This document shows, one piece after another, positions 21,901-34,463 of a DNA stretch of 64,000 bases. A program made the translations under genes and the position numbers. Each line of letters starts with the position of its first letter. Within the stretch, counting starts at the first letter, position 1. The notes beneath the pieces were generated by a model. It saw nothing but the letters and a program-made list of their open reading frames with translations, was not told the DNA's origin and did not search any database. Source of the stretch: Lonicera japonica (taxonomy: Eukaryota; Streptophyta; Magnoliopsida; Dipsacales; Caprifoliaceae); assembly GCA_021464415.1 (NCBI GenBank), contig JAKCWG010000460.1, positions 43,605 through 107,604 on the forward strand, written 5' to 3'.

Positions 21901-22023
21901 GGGCCAATACAAATTCGAAGAGGGGCTCGATAAACGAGGCCAAGTACTCATGCTTCATATTCTAAAAACTGCCAATGACATTATCAGGCGGTTATTACTT
22001 ACACAAACTTTGGAAAGCATGGA
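21901..22023. repeat. Last fragment of ~1-kb unit 4
   Basis: Resumes at GGCCAATACAAATTCGAAG and matches units 1-3 to about 22023, where it breaks into Tat gag-like sequence. No LTR or TSD marks this junction, so it is a deletion or rearrangement breakpoint. Confidence 0.75.
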
Positions 22024-23084
22024 ATGAAATGGTAAGCCGCCCGAAAGAGGATGAGAAGGTCTAAATAGTGCGACGAAACCTGAACCGAACATGCCGGAAT
22101 AAGATGATGGCGCAAAGCATCCCAAATTTTTGGGCCCTTACGGACATTGCTGCCTAAGTGGAAGAAAGGTTGACTCAAAAGGTCGCTAAGAATAATGATG
22201 CGAAGAATCCCGTGAGCCAATACGTGCCTCGTTGGTATGCTGCTGCTGCAACAACCACCCCGCCAGTGGTGAGCAACATTGCACCCGCCTGCGGTGCTAC
22301 GTTGGAACAAAATGTGCAGGCTCTAGGATACAGTCAATCATTGGTCCCCCGTAATCAAAATTTGGGGAATTACCGTTACAATAACAACAATAACAAAAAC
22401 AACCCCAACAACTAGCACTAAGGTTAGAATTAGAGGCAGTACACCGAGCTGACAGCCCCACTTAGTCTTGTATTCAGGGGTTTACATCATATGGGCCTGC
22501 TGCCGCCATTGGCACCACAATCGCCATGAGCATTCTATCCTTCGAACTGGAATCACTCCCCCCAGTGCCACTATCATCAGGCCACGTGCCACAACACCAA
22601 TGATTGTTGAACTCTACGCAATGCCATTCAGAGACTGATCGATAACGGGTAGTTCAAAGTGGATCATGTGCTTAACGTGACTAGAAACCATTTACTGCCA
22701 CATCACAAGGCGGTTGGGGAAAATGCCATTAGGCCGGATAAGGTTATATTCGATCCATCTGTTTTGATAACCTCCATTTTTTTAGAATCGCGGACCACCA
22801 GCAACTGGACTTAAAGCAGTTCCTCTTCAAAGCAGTGATGTCTCCACCCTATCCGAGGGAGTCAAAAATCGGGCAGTCGGCCAAGTCAGCTGGGCTATAA
22901 TATTAGAGGTTATAAAGGGCTTTGGATCTCAGATTCCAATAGTACCGTCATCTCAGTTGAAAGCTAGGACCGTCACTTTCAAAGAAATAATGAAGATTTG
23001 CGGCCGCTCCATCCCAAGTGGTAACCCCAGTGATGCAATCTTCTTCGAGTCCAGTATCTGCTGCTCATGTAACATGTTCTGGTC
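22024..23084 (+). pseudogene. gag: Tat/Ogre gag C-terminal remnant
   Basis: Translations in shifting frames give KPP followed by EDEKV, then NKMMAQSIPNFWALTDIAA, and an open stretch at 22158-22415 reading VEERLTQKVAKNNDAKNPVS, with an Asn-rich end (NNNNNKNNPNN). Later FLFKAVMSPPYPRESK resembles the region upstream of protease in Tat polyproteins. Several stops and frameshifts. Gag packages the element RNA; this copy cannot be functional. Confidence 0.5.
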
Positions 23085-23089
23085 GCATG

Positions 23090-24400
23090 TGTTAGAGTGA
23101 TATACTAAAGGCCATGGTTTTATTATTATTATTCTTGGTTTTGATATGTTATATAGACTCGGTTTTGCTATTTTAAATGAGAATCTTTATGGCAATGGCT
23201 GCATTATATTATTATTTAAATATTGTGCATGTGTGTCTTTTATTCCATGTAGTAGATGATTTGGTGTGTAGAGTATAACTTACGCACAGAGGATCATACC
23301 ATAGGTTCTTGTGGAATATAAATTTATTGGTTCACGGTCTTAGACGGAATTGGATAACCATCGGTAGGATTGTAGCACTAGTTTTAGTAGTTTATCTTGA
23401 CTATAGAGAATGGTATAGTTTTAACTCATTGTGTTAGTACGCTTTGTGTGTATTGAACAGGACCAGTTTGGGTTAATTGTTTTTATACTGACTATATAAA
23501 ATAATTTAAAATCCCAGGGTTATTATGATTACGTATGTTCTTAATCTTGAAATAATTAATAGACATTTATATGTAGTGTTTGTTGTTTTGACTCATTAAG
23601 AGTGAAATTCATTTAGGGATCAATAATCTTCACGAATTAGATGACGATACTATATTTATGATGAATATTAATTATTGATGGAATCCATGTCATGATATAG
23701 GGATTGATGATAACCCCTTGAGAAGCTTATCAGTTTTGATCATGTCAAACCCTGCAAGTGGATTATGTTAATCCGACATGTCAAATAAGTTAAGTGGTAG
23801 GCTCAAGGATTAAGAAATCATTTAAATATAATTGTTAGTAATTTAATTTAAATAACGGTTATTTGAAATCTTAATGTGGGGAGAATAATAAGTATTTAAT
23901 AACAAGGAGCTCGAAATATAATTTTGAGATAAGGACAAGAGTGCAATTATAATTCTTTAATGGTGTGAATTATAATTTATGGAAGGAATCAATTCTTAAT
24001 CGAATTAGGATTTCGGTTTTCCATAGTGAGCCCAAACACTTATTTCTCCTTAGGGTCCCTATCGTAGCCTTATATATATGCCAGCCTTGCCTCTTCTCTC
24101 GACACTAGAATTCTCACAAATTTAGGGTTTGTGCCATAGAGAGTAGAGAAGGAAATCTTGGTGATACTGCAGCCTACACTCGGTACAAGATTGCACTGAA
24201 AATGGATTATGATAGAAGATCGTAAGGTTCCATCGAGCCCGTGTTCTCGATTCGTCTACACCAACTCCTGTTCGTGCTGAGACGAGATCAAACCAGAGAG
24301 ATCTCGAACGTAAAATCCGATTTCTCACTAGGGTTTTACATAAAAAAATTTGTTCGGTCTATACGCAATATTAAACAATTATGGAACTAAGTTTCCATCA
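23090..24400 (+). mobile_element. Copia solo LTR, 1311 bp, TSD GCATG
   Basis: Starts TGTTAGAGTGATATACTA, ends TTTCCATCA, flanked by GCATG at 23085-23089 and 24401-24405. Same family as 47330-48628 and as the 5' LTR at 58387-59842, which is next to a Met-tRNA-type primer site. A TATATATA-type box lies near 24071. Confidence 0.9.
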
Positions 24401-24405
24401 GCATG

Positions 24406-25252
24406 TAACCAAGGCCCATTGGGTGTAACTAATAAGGGAAAGTCTGCCAAATAGTCGGGTACAGCAGCCACACCGCATAACCCTTTCGATCCAAGCAGTT
24501 GGTCTGAGGATGATAAGGTTCTCAAACAGTTAAAGAAAACACAAGCCAACATCTCCCTATGGACTCTGTTGTCCTCTTCCTACTGACACCGTACTGCCCT
24601 AAGTCGAGAAGTCGACAAAATCAATGTGCCAGTGGATATGTCTCCCCCGAAAATGATCAATAATGCCATAAGCACCATGACCACCCTAGGGTTGTTAGCC
24701 TTCAATGACGAGGACTTACCAAAAATTGGCAAGAGTCACAATCATGCCTTACACATCACCGTGGAGGTAAAAGGAAAAAGAGTGCCCCAAGTGTTGATTG
24801 ATAATGGCTCAGCAATCAATCTCTTCCCTCTTAGGACTGCCAAGAATCTAGGCCTTGGGCTCGTTGACTTCCAGCCTTGTACTCTCACCATTCGGGCTAT
24901 GACAGCTCAAGACGAGAAGCCATGGGGACAGTTTCTTTGATGATAAAAATTAGGCCTATAGAATGCCCTATCAACTTTCACGTTTTAGATGTGGTTGCCA
25001 ATTTTAACATACTGTTGGGCCAGGCTTGGCAACACCCATTTGGGGCAATATCATCATCTCTACATTAGAAGGTGAAGTTCGTGTTCGGGGACAATATCGT
25101 GGTAATTAAAGTGGATATCAACATTGAAGAGGTCGAGTTGACTGAAGTGAAACCGATGCTAAAAATTGAAAAGGGGAACGAGGGAATCGCCCTCAGTGAT
25201 TTTCATATCGAGCAAATTCGAGTTCAGTACCTTGAGGCCGGTAGAAATGATC
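24406..25252 (+). pseudogene. Tat/Ogre aspartic protease region
   Basis: Includes VDMSPPKMINNAISTMTTLG, then VPQVLIDNGSAINLFPL with the active-site DNGS, then YDSSRREAMGTV and NFNILLGQAWQHPFGAISSS, the order seen in Tat protease domains. A 1-base frameshift near 24898 separates the DNGS frame from the YDSSRRE frame, and TAG at 25069-25071 stops the frame after SSLH. The last open piece (25072-25257) ends by reading into the inserted LTR at 25253. Confidence 0.75.
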
Positions 25253-27520
25253 TGTAACACCCACTACTTGAATTGCATGCTAATTTCCTTCATAATTCCT
25301 ATTTATGCAAAAATCGTATGTCCGGGAGGCGAATTTGGATTCAAGTAATGCTTTAGTATTTTAAACCTTATCCACACTTCATTTATATCTTATTACACTC
25401 ACATAATAGGTCATAACCCATTTCAGGTGGTCCGAGCGAAATTCCAAAATTTGTCACATAAATTGCTCTTACATGTTTATATTGTGATTTCATATTAATA
25501 TGTAAGATTATCACTATATGTTTTAGTAGTGTAAACCCTAAGTAATATCCATTAGTGCGTGTATGCGTATACTCAGTTTGAGGTTGTATTTATCATGCTA
25601 TGAACTAAGAATGAGAATTTAGTCAAGATTTCAACTATATTATACCTTAGTATGAACTTGGTAGTCTAAAGCTATACATAAATGTTCCTGCACATATTAG
25701 CAAGTTGTTAAGGGATTTATTTAATAAGTAGACAACTATAAACAACCTTGGATATTTATATATATTTAGTATATGAGATGGGGTTAAATATATATATATA
25801 TGTTGTTTACAACGTTTTCTAACTTCGATACTCGGTTTCACTACTAAAACTCATGATGATTATTTCCATATGATATATACTCTATAGAATAAACTACTTT
25901 CCTATTGGATGGTATTCTATCAAGACATGAGTTATTACAACTAGACTGCTAACTTGCTCGTTGGAGTCATTCAAGTTTCACATGGTTATAATTATATAGG
26001 TGTATTAGTTTCTTTGATGGCACTTGTATGCTAGATACATTATATGTTGGATGTGCTATTATTGTCATTAAATCTAACTATCCCGTGCACATATTTAGAC
26101 CACATGCTTGGTATAAAACAAGATTAAATACGCCTTTGGTAAAATAAACTATTATGAGGATATGATTTAAGATTTAGATATATGTATATTAGATACATCA
26201 TGAGATCTATCTATCTATCTATCTATTACGTACACATAATTGGTGGTTTATATAATTAGAATGACGATTAGATGTTGTCTATCTAGAGAGTCTAGATGCG
26301 CCCTTGGTAGGCGGAGTCATTACGAGGATACGAATTACGGATATATATATATATATCTATGTGTGTATGTATATGTATGTGTACTGTGTATAAATATATT
26401 GTTGGGAGGATACTTTTAATTAATCTCTCCGTTTGTAAGGCACTAATGGTCCATGGGGTTGACCTAGCCTTGTTGGCTACATACCCTTGTCCGTGTAGAG
26501 GGACCCCGCTTTCAGAGCGGCATACTCTATGGTCCGTTGGGGGACCCCGCAATGAGGCATACCCTACACCATCTAGGTGGTCCACGGGGGGACCCACCCT
26601 TGAGGGACTGCATACCCTAGCCTTATGGGCGTAGATCCGGATCGCAGTGTACTGTAGAGTAAATCCTAGATGTCAGATGTGGATTATGATTGAGGAATAT
26701 AAGATTAGTGCCTATACTTCTCTTATGCCCATTTTATTATTATGATATACTCCCTTATTTCGGTTTATTGTACTTTGGAGATGTATATACATTGTTATTA
26801 CGATATACATATGTCTTGGCGGTACTTTCGAATGTATTTTTCTCGTGTTTTCGGGGATTGGATAGCACTCGGTCTACATTGTTATCAATAACTCTCTGTA
26901 TATTTACATAGAAGATATAAAAGTGAATTATATGCACAAACTCTAAGCATATTAAATTACTTTCAATATTCAATGTCACATGTATTTCCCAAACGTATTT
27001 TTCTTCTACAAAACCTTATAGTTTCCACTGAGCCCGTGTTTGGCTCACTCCCATTTTTCACAGTTTTGCATGTACTTCCTTAGGGTAACACGAATACGGA
27101 TTAGAACATCTGAGGACCATATATAGTTGTAGTTGTCCATAGATGACTTGTAGCTTAAGAGTTATATGTACTATATCATTAGCATTGTTTGTGTTCATTT
27201 CAATTAATAAGAGATGTAGGGCCTTTTTTTAAAAGATTGGGACCTCGTTGGAGAGTTTGAATTTTTGAAACAATATTACCATGAATGTGGAGATTGATTT
27301 GACTAAAGGAAACATATTGTTTTTTATTTATTTATTTACAGGGTGGTTTTGTTATAAATACGAACTACACATGCCAAAATTTTCTAAAAATGGGGCTTTA
27401 TAAGTAATTTTCTATTATATTAGTTGTATGCTATGCATTTCAAACTTGCTGTCGCGTACGGCACCGTGATTAATCGGGTTCCGGAGGTCAAAACCTCACA
27501 ACGGAATTCGAGGCGTCACA
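25253..27520 (+). mobile_element. 5' LTR (2268 bp) of the Tekay-like element
   Basis: TGTAACACCC start, GGCGTCACA end. Contains a (CTAT)n microsatellite near 26211, TA/TG-rich runs near 26340, and a GGGACCCC-rich region (26490-26600). About 480 bp (about 25315-25795) present here are missing from the 3' LTR. Confidence 0.85.
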
Positions 27521-27523
27521 AGT

Positions 27524-27535
27524 TGGTATCAGAGG
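27524..27535 (+). other. Primer binding site (Met-tRNA type) of the Tekay-like element
   Basis: TGGTATCAGAGG, three bases after the LTR end; complementary to the 3' end of plant initiator Met tRNA. Confidence 0.8.
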
Positions 27536-30182
27536 TATAGGTTCGATTTCTCTTCGCGGGGTCCATGGGTAGATTCAAGTTCAACGAGGCAAATTTAGTT
27601 ATGTGCTTCTTCGATTAGGCATTATAATACGATAGCTTTTATACCGATACATTACTTGGAAAAGGGAGTATTATTGAATGGAGTGACAGCCTATGGCAGG
27701 CCATTCCCATACTTGGAATTATTTCTTTAATCACATTGTTGAACTCTATTTGTTATGATTTCGATCTTTGGCCCTTGAATTTCTTAATTCATACATACGT
27801 TTTGTACTCGGGATCGGTTCTACTTCAAGATGAGCAACAGGCAACTGTCGGATTATATTATAGTCATTCGCCGGCCAACAGTTGACTATCTTATAAATCA
27901 TCAGTTCACTGTCGCTAATAAAAATTAGAACATGGTATAATCCCAAAAGGATGGCCATTGAGATCCCATTTCCCTTGTTCATCCCACTGTCTCCTTTTAC
28001 GGGTTGAATCTAATATGTGTTTATACTTTCTATCCCTGGTTCTTCGATAATGACTAGGCACATAGAACGGTAATTATGAGGAAATATGTGTCAATTTATG
28101 CCAATTTGATTGACATGACGTGATTAGACACTCAAATTATGGAGCACTCCTTTGTATGAGGAACCATTGCGTAAAGTGTATGCTATTGTCCTTAGAAACT
28201 ACAAAACTTCCCTTGTGCCTAGGTCGAGAATTGAACGGGACGATCAAGTCTGGTTACGTAATTGATCTATCTGGTTGGACAAGGATTAGACGTGAGATTC
28301 TTTAGTAAACCCTAACATTTAGTGTGCATATAACCATTATGCTTTCCAGTAGGGGGGTAATAATTCTTCTATATATATACATGAACTCAATCGACATGTG
28401 GCCTCTTAGCTGATTATAATTCAATTGTTTTTCCCCTCGAGTGGGATGTTGACCATGCACTTAATTTGTGTGAGATTTTCAAGCCTAGTCGTTGAGTAGG
28501 CTTATCAAAGTAATGTAGCGGAAGCGTAGTGGCTTAGTAAACCATTGTCTGAGTGAATTCGGTCTTATAACTCTCTTCGTGGAAGGATAAATTAACACTT
28601 TTATATGCGGGCAGATCATTGGTTGATCTTTAGGATTATCGACCTTAAGTTAACACTATCAGATAATCATTGAAAATTCTTGAGTCTAGAATATTACTAG
28701 GTTTCTGTCACGAAAATCGATAGACAGATGACTGAATTCCTTTGACTTTCTCCAAGAACTGGTGTAAAAGTCGTATTAGTACACGAGGCTTACGAAACTT
28801 GTTAGCGCGGGTTAGTTGTCAGATTCTTGGAAAGAAGTAATCTTCTAAAGTGGTTCGCGATAGCAGCCTTGAATTGCCCAAGTATTATATCTGCCTTGAA
28901 CCCTAGTATATAGTGCAAACTAATCTTACAATAAGCAGTCAAGACCGATACCCTTAGGAAAGGGCCGAGTAAGATAAGAATGTGATATACATGTATATAC
29001 CTATACCGCCCCTTTTACGCTATATCAATCTTTGATACGTGAAATAATTCTTGACTCCTGAGCATATGACCTAAACTACATAATTATAAACTAGATCCTT
29101 CCTCTAATGGTGCAATTCGGTTTGAATTCTAGTTTTATGGAGCTCATAGGAGGAAGAATTCCATTATTTGAATTTGATGACCAGATTGTGCTTGTACACA
29201 AAGAGCCTAACATTTCGAAGGGGCCAAATGTGATTCGTATTAGGAATATTCAATGGTGACGGACTTGCGAATATTAGCAATCTTATCTTGGACTCTATTT
29301 TGAGTGTTCCACAGGGCATAATGAATTTCGATTTTATTTTGAGTATAAATTGAAAGATTCAGACGAGTCCCTTTGGATAATATGCGTTCAATAGTGCAAT
29401 CGTCTTGTGTTCCGAGAAGATCGGGTGGAAACCTAAGTGTGGATCACACGAGTTGATTTCTCTTGACTAATAGTGTTTAACGAATTATATAATTGCTACA
29501 ACTCCTCCGTTTCGTCGCATGTCACTTCATCATTTGAATCCTTGGTAAGTTATTACTCCATAGTAAGGTTAGACCATAATCCAAGCCTCGAACTTGATTT
29601 GATGTCCCTAAGCTCAAGTAGAACTTACTACTTGTCAGCCACGCGGTATGGTGAGTTTATTGTTATCGATGCAACTAGAAAGAATAACCTTTAAATTTGT
29701 ATCCTACACTAGGCCAATCTAAGTTTTGAATCGTTGGTTCATTTTATAACCTCAAGAATTAAGTGTTGTTTCATGTTAAGCATGACGTCGGGAACCTTTT
29801 TCACATTTGTTTGCGGGTTAATATAGGCAATGACTTGAATTTCGTGGACTCCTAACCCGGTCATTTAGCATTCTTGAGTACTCTAGTAACGGGGGGCCGT
29901 GTTTAAAGACATTTTGTCCATTCCTTGGTACGAAATTAGAATGGAGGGCTTTGTAGGCCTTAGAATCCATTATTTATTCATTCTTTCATAGCTATAGTCA
30001 TTCGGATGTCTATTGTTGGAGTTTTATATTTTGGAACCGTAGATATTCCTTATGTGAATTTTACAATTTCAAGTCGTAGAAACCCTCTTAAGGAGGGGTG
30101 ACTGAGAAAGTGTTGGGATTGTTTGAGTTACCTTGGATCTCATCAATATATGTATATTAAAATTTCGAGGACGAAATTTCTT
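27536..30182. other. Internal region of the Tekay-like element without recognisable coding sequence
   Basis: Only short open frames in all frames. The segment just before 30183 resembles the pol 3' end seen in Tekay elements at DNA level, but no protein domain can be read. Probably the scar of a large internal deletion. Confidence 0.5.
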
Positions 30183-30195
30183 AAGGAGGGGAGAT

Positions 30196-31990
30196 TGTAA
30201 CACTCACTACTTGAATTGCATGCTAATTTCCTTCATAATTCCTATTTATGCAACCCTATATGTTGTTTACAACGTTTTCTAACTTCGATACTCGGTTTCA
30301 CTACTAAAACTCATGATGATTATTTCCATATGATATATACGCTATAGAATAAACTACTTACCTATTGGATGGTATTCTATCAAGACATGAGTTATTATAA
30401 CTAGACTGCTAACTTGCTCGTTGGAGTCATTCAAGTTTCACATGGTTATAATTATATGAGGTGTATTAGTTTCTTTGATGGCACTTGTATGCTGGATACA
30501 TTATATATGTTGAATGTGCTATCATTGTCATTAAATCTAACTATCACGTGCACATATTTAGACCACATGCTTGGTACAAAAGAAGATTAAATACGCCTTT
30601 GGTAAAATAAACTATTATGAGGATATGATTTAAGATATAGAAATATTTATATTAGATACATCATGAGATCTATCTATCTATCTATCTATCTATCTATTAC
30701 AAACACATAACTGGGGGTTTATATAATTAGAATGATGATTAGACGCTGTGTATCTGGAGACACTAGATGCGCCCTTGGTAGGCGGAGTCATTACGAGGAC
30801 ACAAATTACAGAGATATAAATATATATATATATGTGTGTGTGTGTGTATGTACATGTATGTGTACTATGTATAAGTATATTGTTGGGAAGATACTTTTGA
30901 CTAATTTCTCTGCTTGTAAGGCATTAATGGTCCATGGGGTTGACCTAGCCTTGGTGGCTACATACCCTGGTCCGTGTAGAGGGACCCCGCTTTCAGAGCG
31001 GCATACTCTATGGTCCGTAGGGGGACCGCACGATGTGGCATACCTTACACCATTTAGGTGGTCCACAGGGGGACCTAGGGCTGCATACCCTAGCCTTGGG
31101 GGCTTAGATCCGGATTGCAGTACACTGTAGAGTAAATCCTAGATGTCAAATGTGGATTATGATTGACGAATATAAGATTAGTGCCTATACTTCTCTTATG
31201 CCCATTTTATTATTATGATATACTTCCTTATTTCGGTTTATTGTAGTTTGGAGATGTATATACATTGTTATTACGATATACATATGTCTTGGCAGTACTT
31301 TCGAATGTATTTTTCTCGTGTTTTTGGGGATTGGATAGCACTCGGTCTACATTGTTATCCATAACTCTTTGTATATTTACATAGAAGATATAGAAGTGAA
31401 TTATACGCATAAACTCTAAGCATATTAAATTATTTTCAATATTCAATGTCACATGTATTTCCCAAACATATTTTTGTTCTACAAAATCTTATAGTTTCCA
31501 CTGAGCCCGTGTTTGGCTCATTCCCGTTTTCCACAGTTTTGTAGGTACTTCCTTGGGGCGACACGAATACGGATTAGAACCTCTAAGGACCATATATAGT
31601 TGTAGTCATCCGTAGATGACTTGTAGCTTAAGAGTTATATGTACTGTATCATTAGCATTGTTTGTATTCATTTCAATTCATAAGAGATGTAAGGCCTTTT
31701 TTTTAAGATTGGGACCTCATTAGAGGGTTTGAATTTTCGAAACAATATTACCATGAATGTGGAGATTGATTTGAATAAAGGAAACATATAGTTTTTTTAT
31801 TATTTATAAGGTGGTTTTGTTATAAATACGAACTACACATGCCAAAATTTTCTAAAAATAGGGCTTTATAAGTAATTTTCTATTATATCAGTTTTACGCT
31901 ATGCATTTCAATCCTGCCGTCGCATACGGCACCGTGATTAATCAGGTTTTGGAGGTCAAAACCTCACAAACCGGAATTTGGGGCATCACA
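30196..31990 (+). mobile_element. 3' LTR (1795 bp) of the Tekay-like element
   Basis: TGTAACACTC start, GGGGCATCACA end. Colinear with the 5' LTR except for a ~480-bp deletion joined at TATTTATGCAA/CCCTATATG (near 30250), a longer (CTAT)n run (30670-30697) and scattered substitutions. Confidence 0.85.
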
Positions 31991-31995
31991 TGATC

Positions 31996-32600
31996 GTTGT
32001 TTACATAACTTCTCTCCTTTTGGTAACATCAATACCCTTCATATAATGCACGGGTGGTAATACATGCCCGGTCTTGGACTAGGGACAAGGTAGCAAGGAG
32101 TGCCAGAATGGTTCGACATTCCTGAGCACAAATGGGCGTTTGGACTAGGATACAAGCCAACTGAGAAAGATATTCGCCTTGCGATGGCTAAGGGTATGAG
32201 GTCCAAAGCACTGAAAGATAAGGAAGCTCGCTTGATCGACGAGGGCAAACTTCTGGCATTGGCCCCGTATTTTCCAACTCTGAACAGTTACTTCATAAAA
32301 GGGAGAGTCGCCTTCCCTTATAATGGCTTTGGAGAACAGTGGAAGAATGCCCAAGGCAACATGGTCCCAGGTTGGGAAATTTTCTGTGTTGGAGGAGCGC
32401 CAATCAGTCACCCTCCTGAGGTTGGACATCTAAAAATCAACTGGGTTAATCAGACACTGGCCGAGCCTATGGATTACATAACTAAAGACATTGCTAGGCT
32501 GTTCATAGAAAAAGCCAAAATTTTCATGCTTGAGGAAGGCAATCCCCCACCACTGAAGCCGTTGGAGTTAGCATCGGGTCTGCGTCGTCTGAAGAACTAG
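31996..32600 (+). pseudogene. Tat/Ogre G-patch-like linker region of pol
   Basis: After removal of the insertion the polyprotein resumes. GLGLGTRQGVPEW (about 32070-32110) has a G-patch-like pattern and is followed by YKPTEKDIRLAMAKG and a long open stretch (32100-32600) containing YFIKGRVAFPYNGFGEQW and WVNQTLAEPMDYITKDIA. An equivalent region lies between protease and RT in Tat elements. The stretch ends at TAG 32598-32600. Confidence 0.6.
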
Positions 32601-32717
32601 GTATCTTTCCCTGGCAAGCCGTCTCCCCCCACCATGGCCAACAAGGACTGTCATTAGCTGGAGGAGGACCTTCCTATTACTGATGATGTTATTTTTTCTT
32701 TTGACGATTTCTCTGCT

Positions 32718-33640
32718 TTGACTAATGCTGTATTTCCCCCCTTTACTGATGATATAAAAGCTGCTTTTGATTATCCCTGTGTGTTAGAAATAATTGATTA
32801 TGACAAAACAAATACAACTGATGAAAATTTTGATGAAAATGATTTCTTACATCATTTAAAAGAACTTGAATCAAAAGAAAATGATCACATGCAGCCTAGT
32901 GAGGGTGACCTAATTAGTGTTAACCTAGGAGCACCCGAAAATCCCAAAGAAGCCAAAATAGGGTCCACCCTTAGCACAGAAGAACAATTCGACTTCTTGA
33001 ATTTGTTACAAGATTTTGTGGATGTTTCCGCCTGGTCATACGCAGATATGCTGGGGATAGACCCGTCTATCGTAATGCATGAGATTCACGTTTCTCCCAA
33101 GATCAAGTCGTTAAACAGAAATTGAGGAAGTTGAAACTCGAGTGGTCTTTAAAAGTCAAAGAAGAAGTGGAGAAGCTCCTAAATGTTAAGTTTATTCGAG
33201 TTATCGAGTATTCGTCATGGTTAGCCAACGTTGTGCTAATGCCCAAGTCCACCAGAAAAATACGAGTGTGTATAGATTTCAGAGATCTCAACAAGGCTTG
33301 CCCTAAAGACGACTTTCCACTACCAAACATTGATATCATTGTCGATAGTACCGCTTCGCATGCCTTAATATCCTTTGTCGATGGTTTCTCGGCCTACAAC
33401 CAGATCAAAATGCACCCGAACCATGAGGAGAAGACAACCTTCATCAAACCATGGGGAACTTACTACTACAGAATTATGCCTTTCAGTTTGAAAAACGCTG
33501 GGGTTTCTTATCAGAGGGCGGCTACAACCATTCTCCATGATCTGATCCATAAAGAGGTAGATGTTTATGTGGACGACATGATTGTTAAGTCCAAGGATAG
33601 AGAAAGCCACATTGTTGCCCTAGGGAAATTCTTTTAAAGA
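32718..33640 (+). pseudogene. Tat/Ogre reverse transcriptase
   Basis: The N-terminal extension has VNLGAPENPKEAKIGSTLS and DFVDVSAWSYADMLGIDPSI. A 1-base frameshift near 33108 separates it from the RT core: LEWSLKVKEEVEKLLNVKFI, KIRVCIDFRDLNKACPKDDF, FVDGFSAYNQIKM, PWGTYYYRIMPFSLKNAG and the catalytic YVDDMIVKSKDRE, intact. TAA at 33635-33637 ends the core. RT copies element RNA to cDNA. The two aspartates of YVDD are kept despite the breaks, so decay is recent relative to gag. Confidence 0.85.
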
Positions 33641-34458
33641 CTACGATTGTACCAAATGAAGCTCAACCCATAAAAGTGCGTGTTCGGGGTCACCAAAGGA
33701 AAGCTTTTTTGGCATATCGTCAGCAAGGTAGGCATCGAAATTGATCCTGCAAAGATAAAAGCCATCACAAAAATGCCCACGCCTAAGATCGAGAAAGAGG
33801 TTAAAGGTTTTCTGGGGAAGATTCAGTACATCAGCCGCTTCATATCGCAATTGACTTATATCTGCGAACCTATCTTCAAGCTGCTTCCAAAAGATTCTGA
33901 CCTGGTTTTGGATGCACAGTGCCAAGAGGCCTTTGAAAAGATCAAGTGTTATCTATCGAAGCCACCCATTCTCATGCCACCGCAGCCTAATTTACCTTTA
34001 CTCCTATATCTGACTGTCACCGATACAACCACAGGGGCCATGTTGGCCCAGTACATAGAAGCATCCTCAAAGGAAAGAGCCATCTATTATGTCAGTCGAA
34101 AGTTTACATCATGAGAACTTAGATATTTAGCCTTAGAGAAGACATGTATCGCTTTGGTTAGAGTGGCTCGAAAATTGAGGCACTACCTACTATCTTTCCA
34201 TGTCAAATTGATCTCGAGAATGGATCCCATCAAGTATTCGTTTGAGAAACCATTTCTATCTAGCAGAATGGCTAGATTTCTTTTCCTCCTATCCGAATTC
34301 GACTCACCTATGTCATTAAAGGACAAGTGATCGCGGACTACCTGGTAGATAACCCGTTGACAGATGAAGACTGGGAAGAGGCCGAATTTCTTAAAGAGTT
34401 AGTCTCAAAAATCGAGGGGGAGCCTAAATGGAAGCTTTACTTTGATGGGGCCGTAAAT
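33641..34458 (+). pseudogene. Tat/Ogre RT thumb/connection and RNase H start
   Basis: After stops at 33635 and 33671 the frame gives KCVFGVTKGKLFWHIVSKVG, then GFLGKIQYISRFISQLTYIC, EAFEKIKCYLSKPPILMPP and RAIYYVSRKFTS, stopping at TGA 34112. A shifted frame continues with LRYLALEKTCIALVRVARKL, then LVDNPLTDEDWEEAEFLKEL and KWKLYFDGAVN, where RNase H starts. The sequence is cut there by an LTR beginning about 34464. Confidence 0.75.
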
Positions 34459-34463
34459 GATGT

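Larger units (their letters stand above)
25253..31990 (+). mobile_element. Non-autonomous Tekay/Del-like LTR retrotransposon, TSD TGATC
   Basis: Two LTRs (25253-27520 and 30196-31990) flank only 2.7 kb. TSDs TGATC lie at 25248-25252 and 31991-31995. A primer site TGGTATCAGAGG sits at 27524-27535 and a purine tract AAGGAGGGGAGA at 30183-30194. The sequence AAATTTCGAGGACGAAATTT just before the tract is the usual 3' end of Tekay-like pol. No gag, RT or integrase is visible, so this is a pol-deleted or LARD-type copy. It interrupts the Tat polyprotein between protease and the G-patch linker. Confidence 0.85.
22024..34458 (+). mobile_element. Degraded Tat/Ogre-lineage Ty3 gag-pol, interrupted twice
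   Basis: Gag remnant, protease, a G-patch-like linker, RT and RNase H follow in the order of a Tat/Ogre polyprotein. The frame is split by a copia solo LTR (23090-24400) and by a Tekay-like element (25253-31990), both with perfect TSDs, and ends at 34458 inside RNase H where a foreign LTR starts. The 5' LTR is absent and integrase is not in the window. Confidence 0.8.

Noticed and set aside
26211..26375. CTAT and TA/TG microsatellites as independent features
   Set aside because: They are internal parts of the Tekay-like LTR and are present in both LTR copies.
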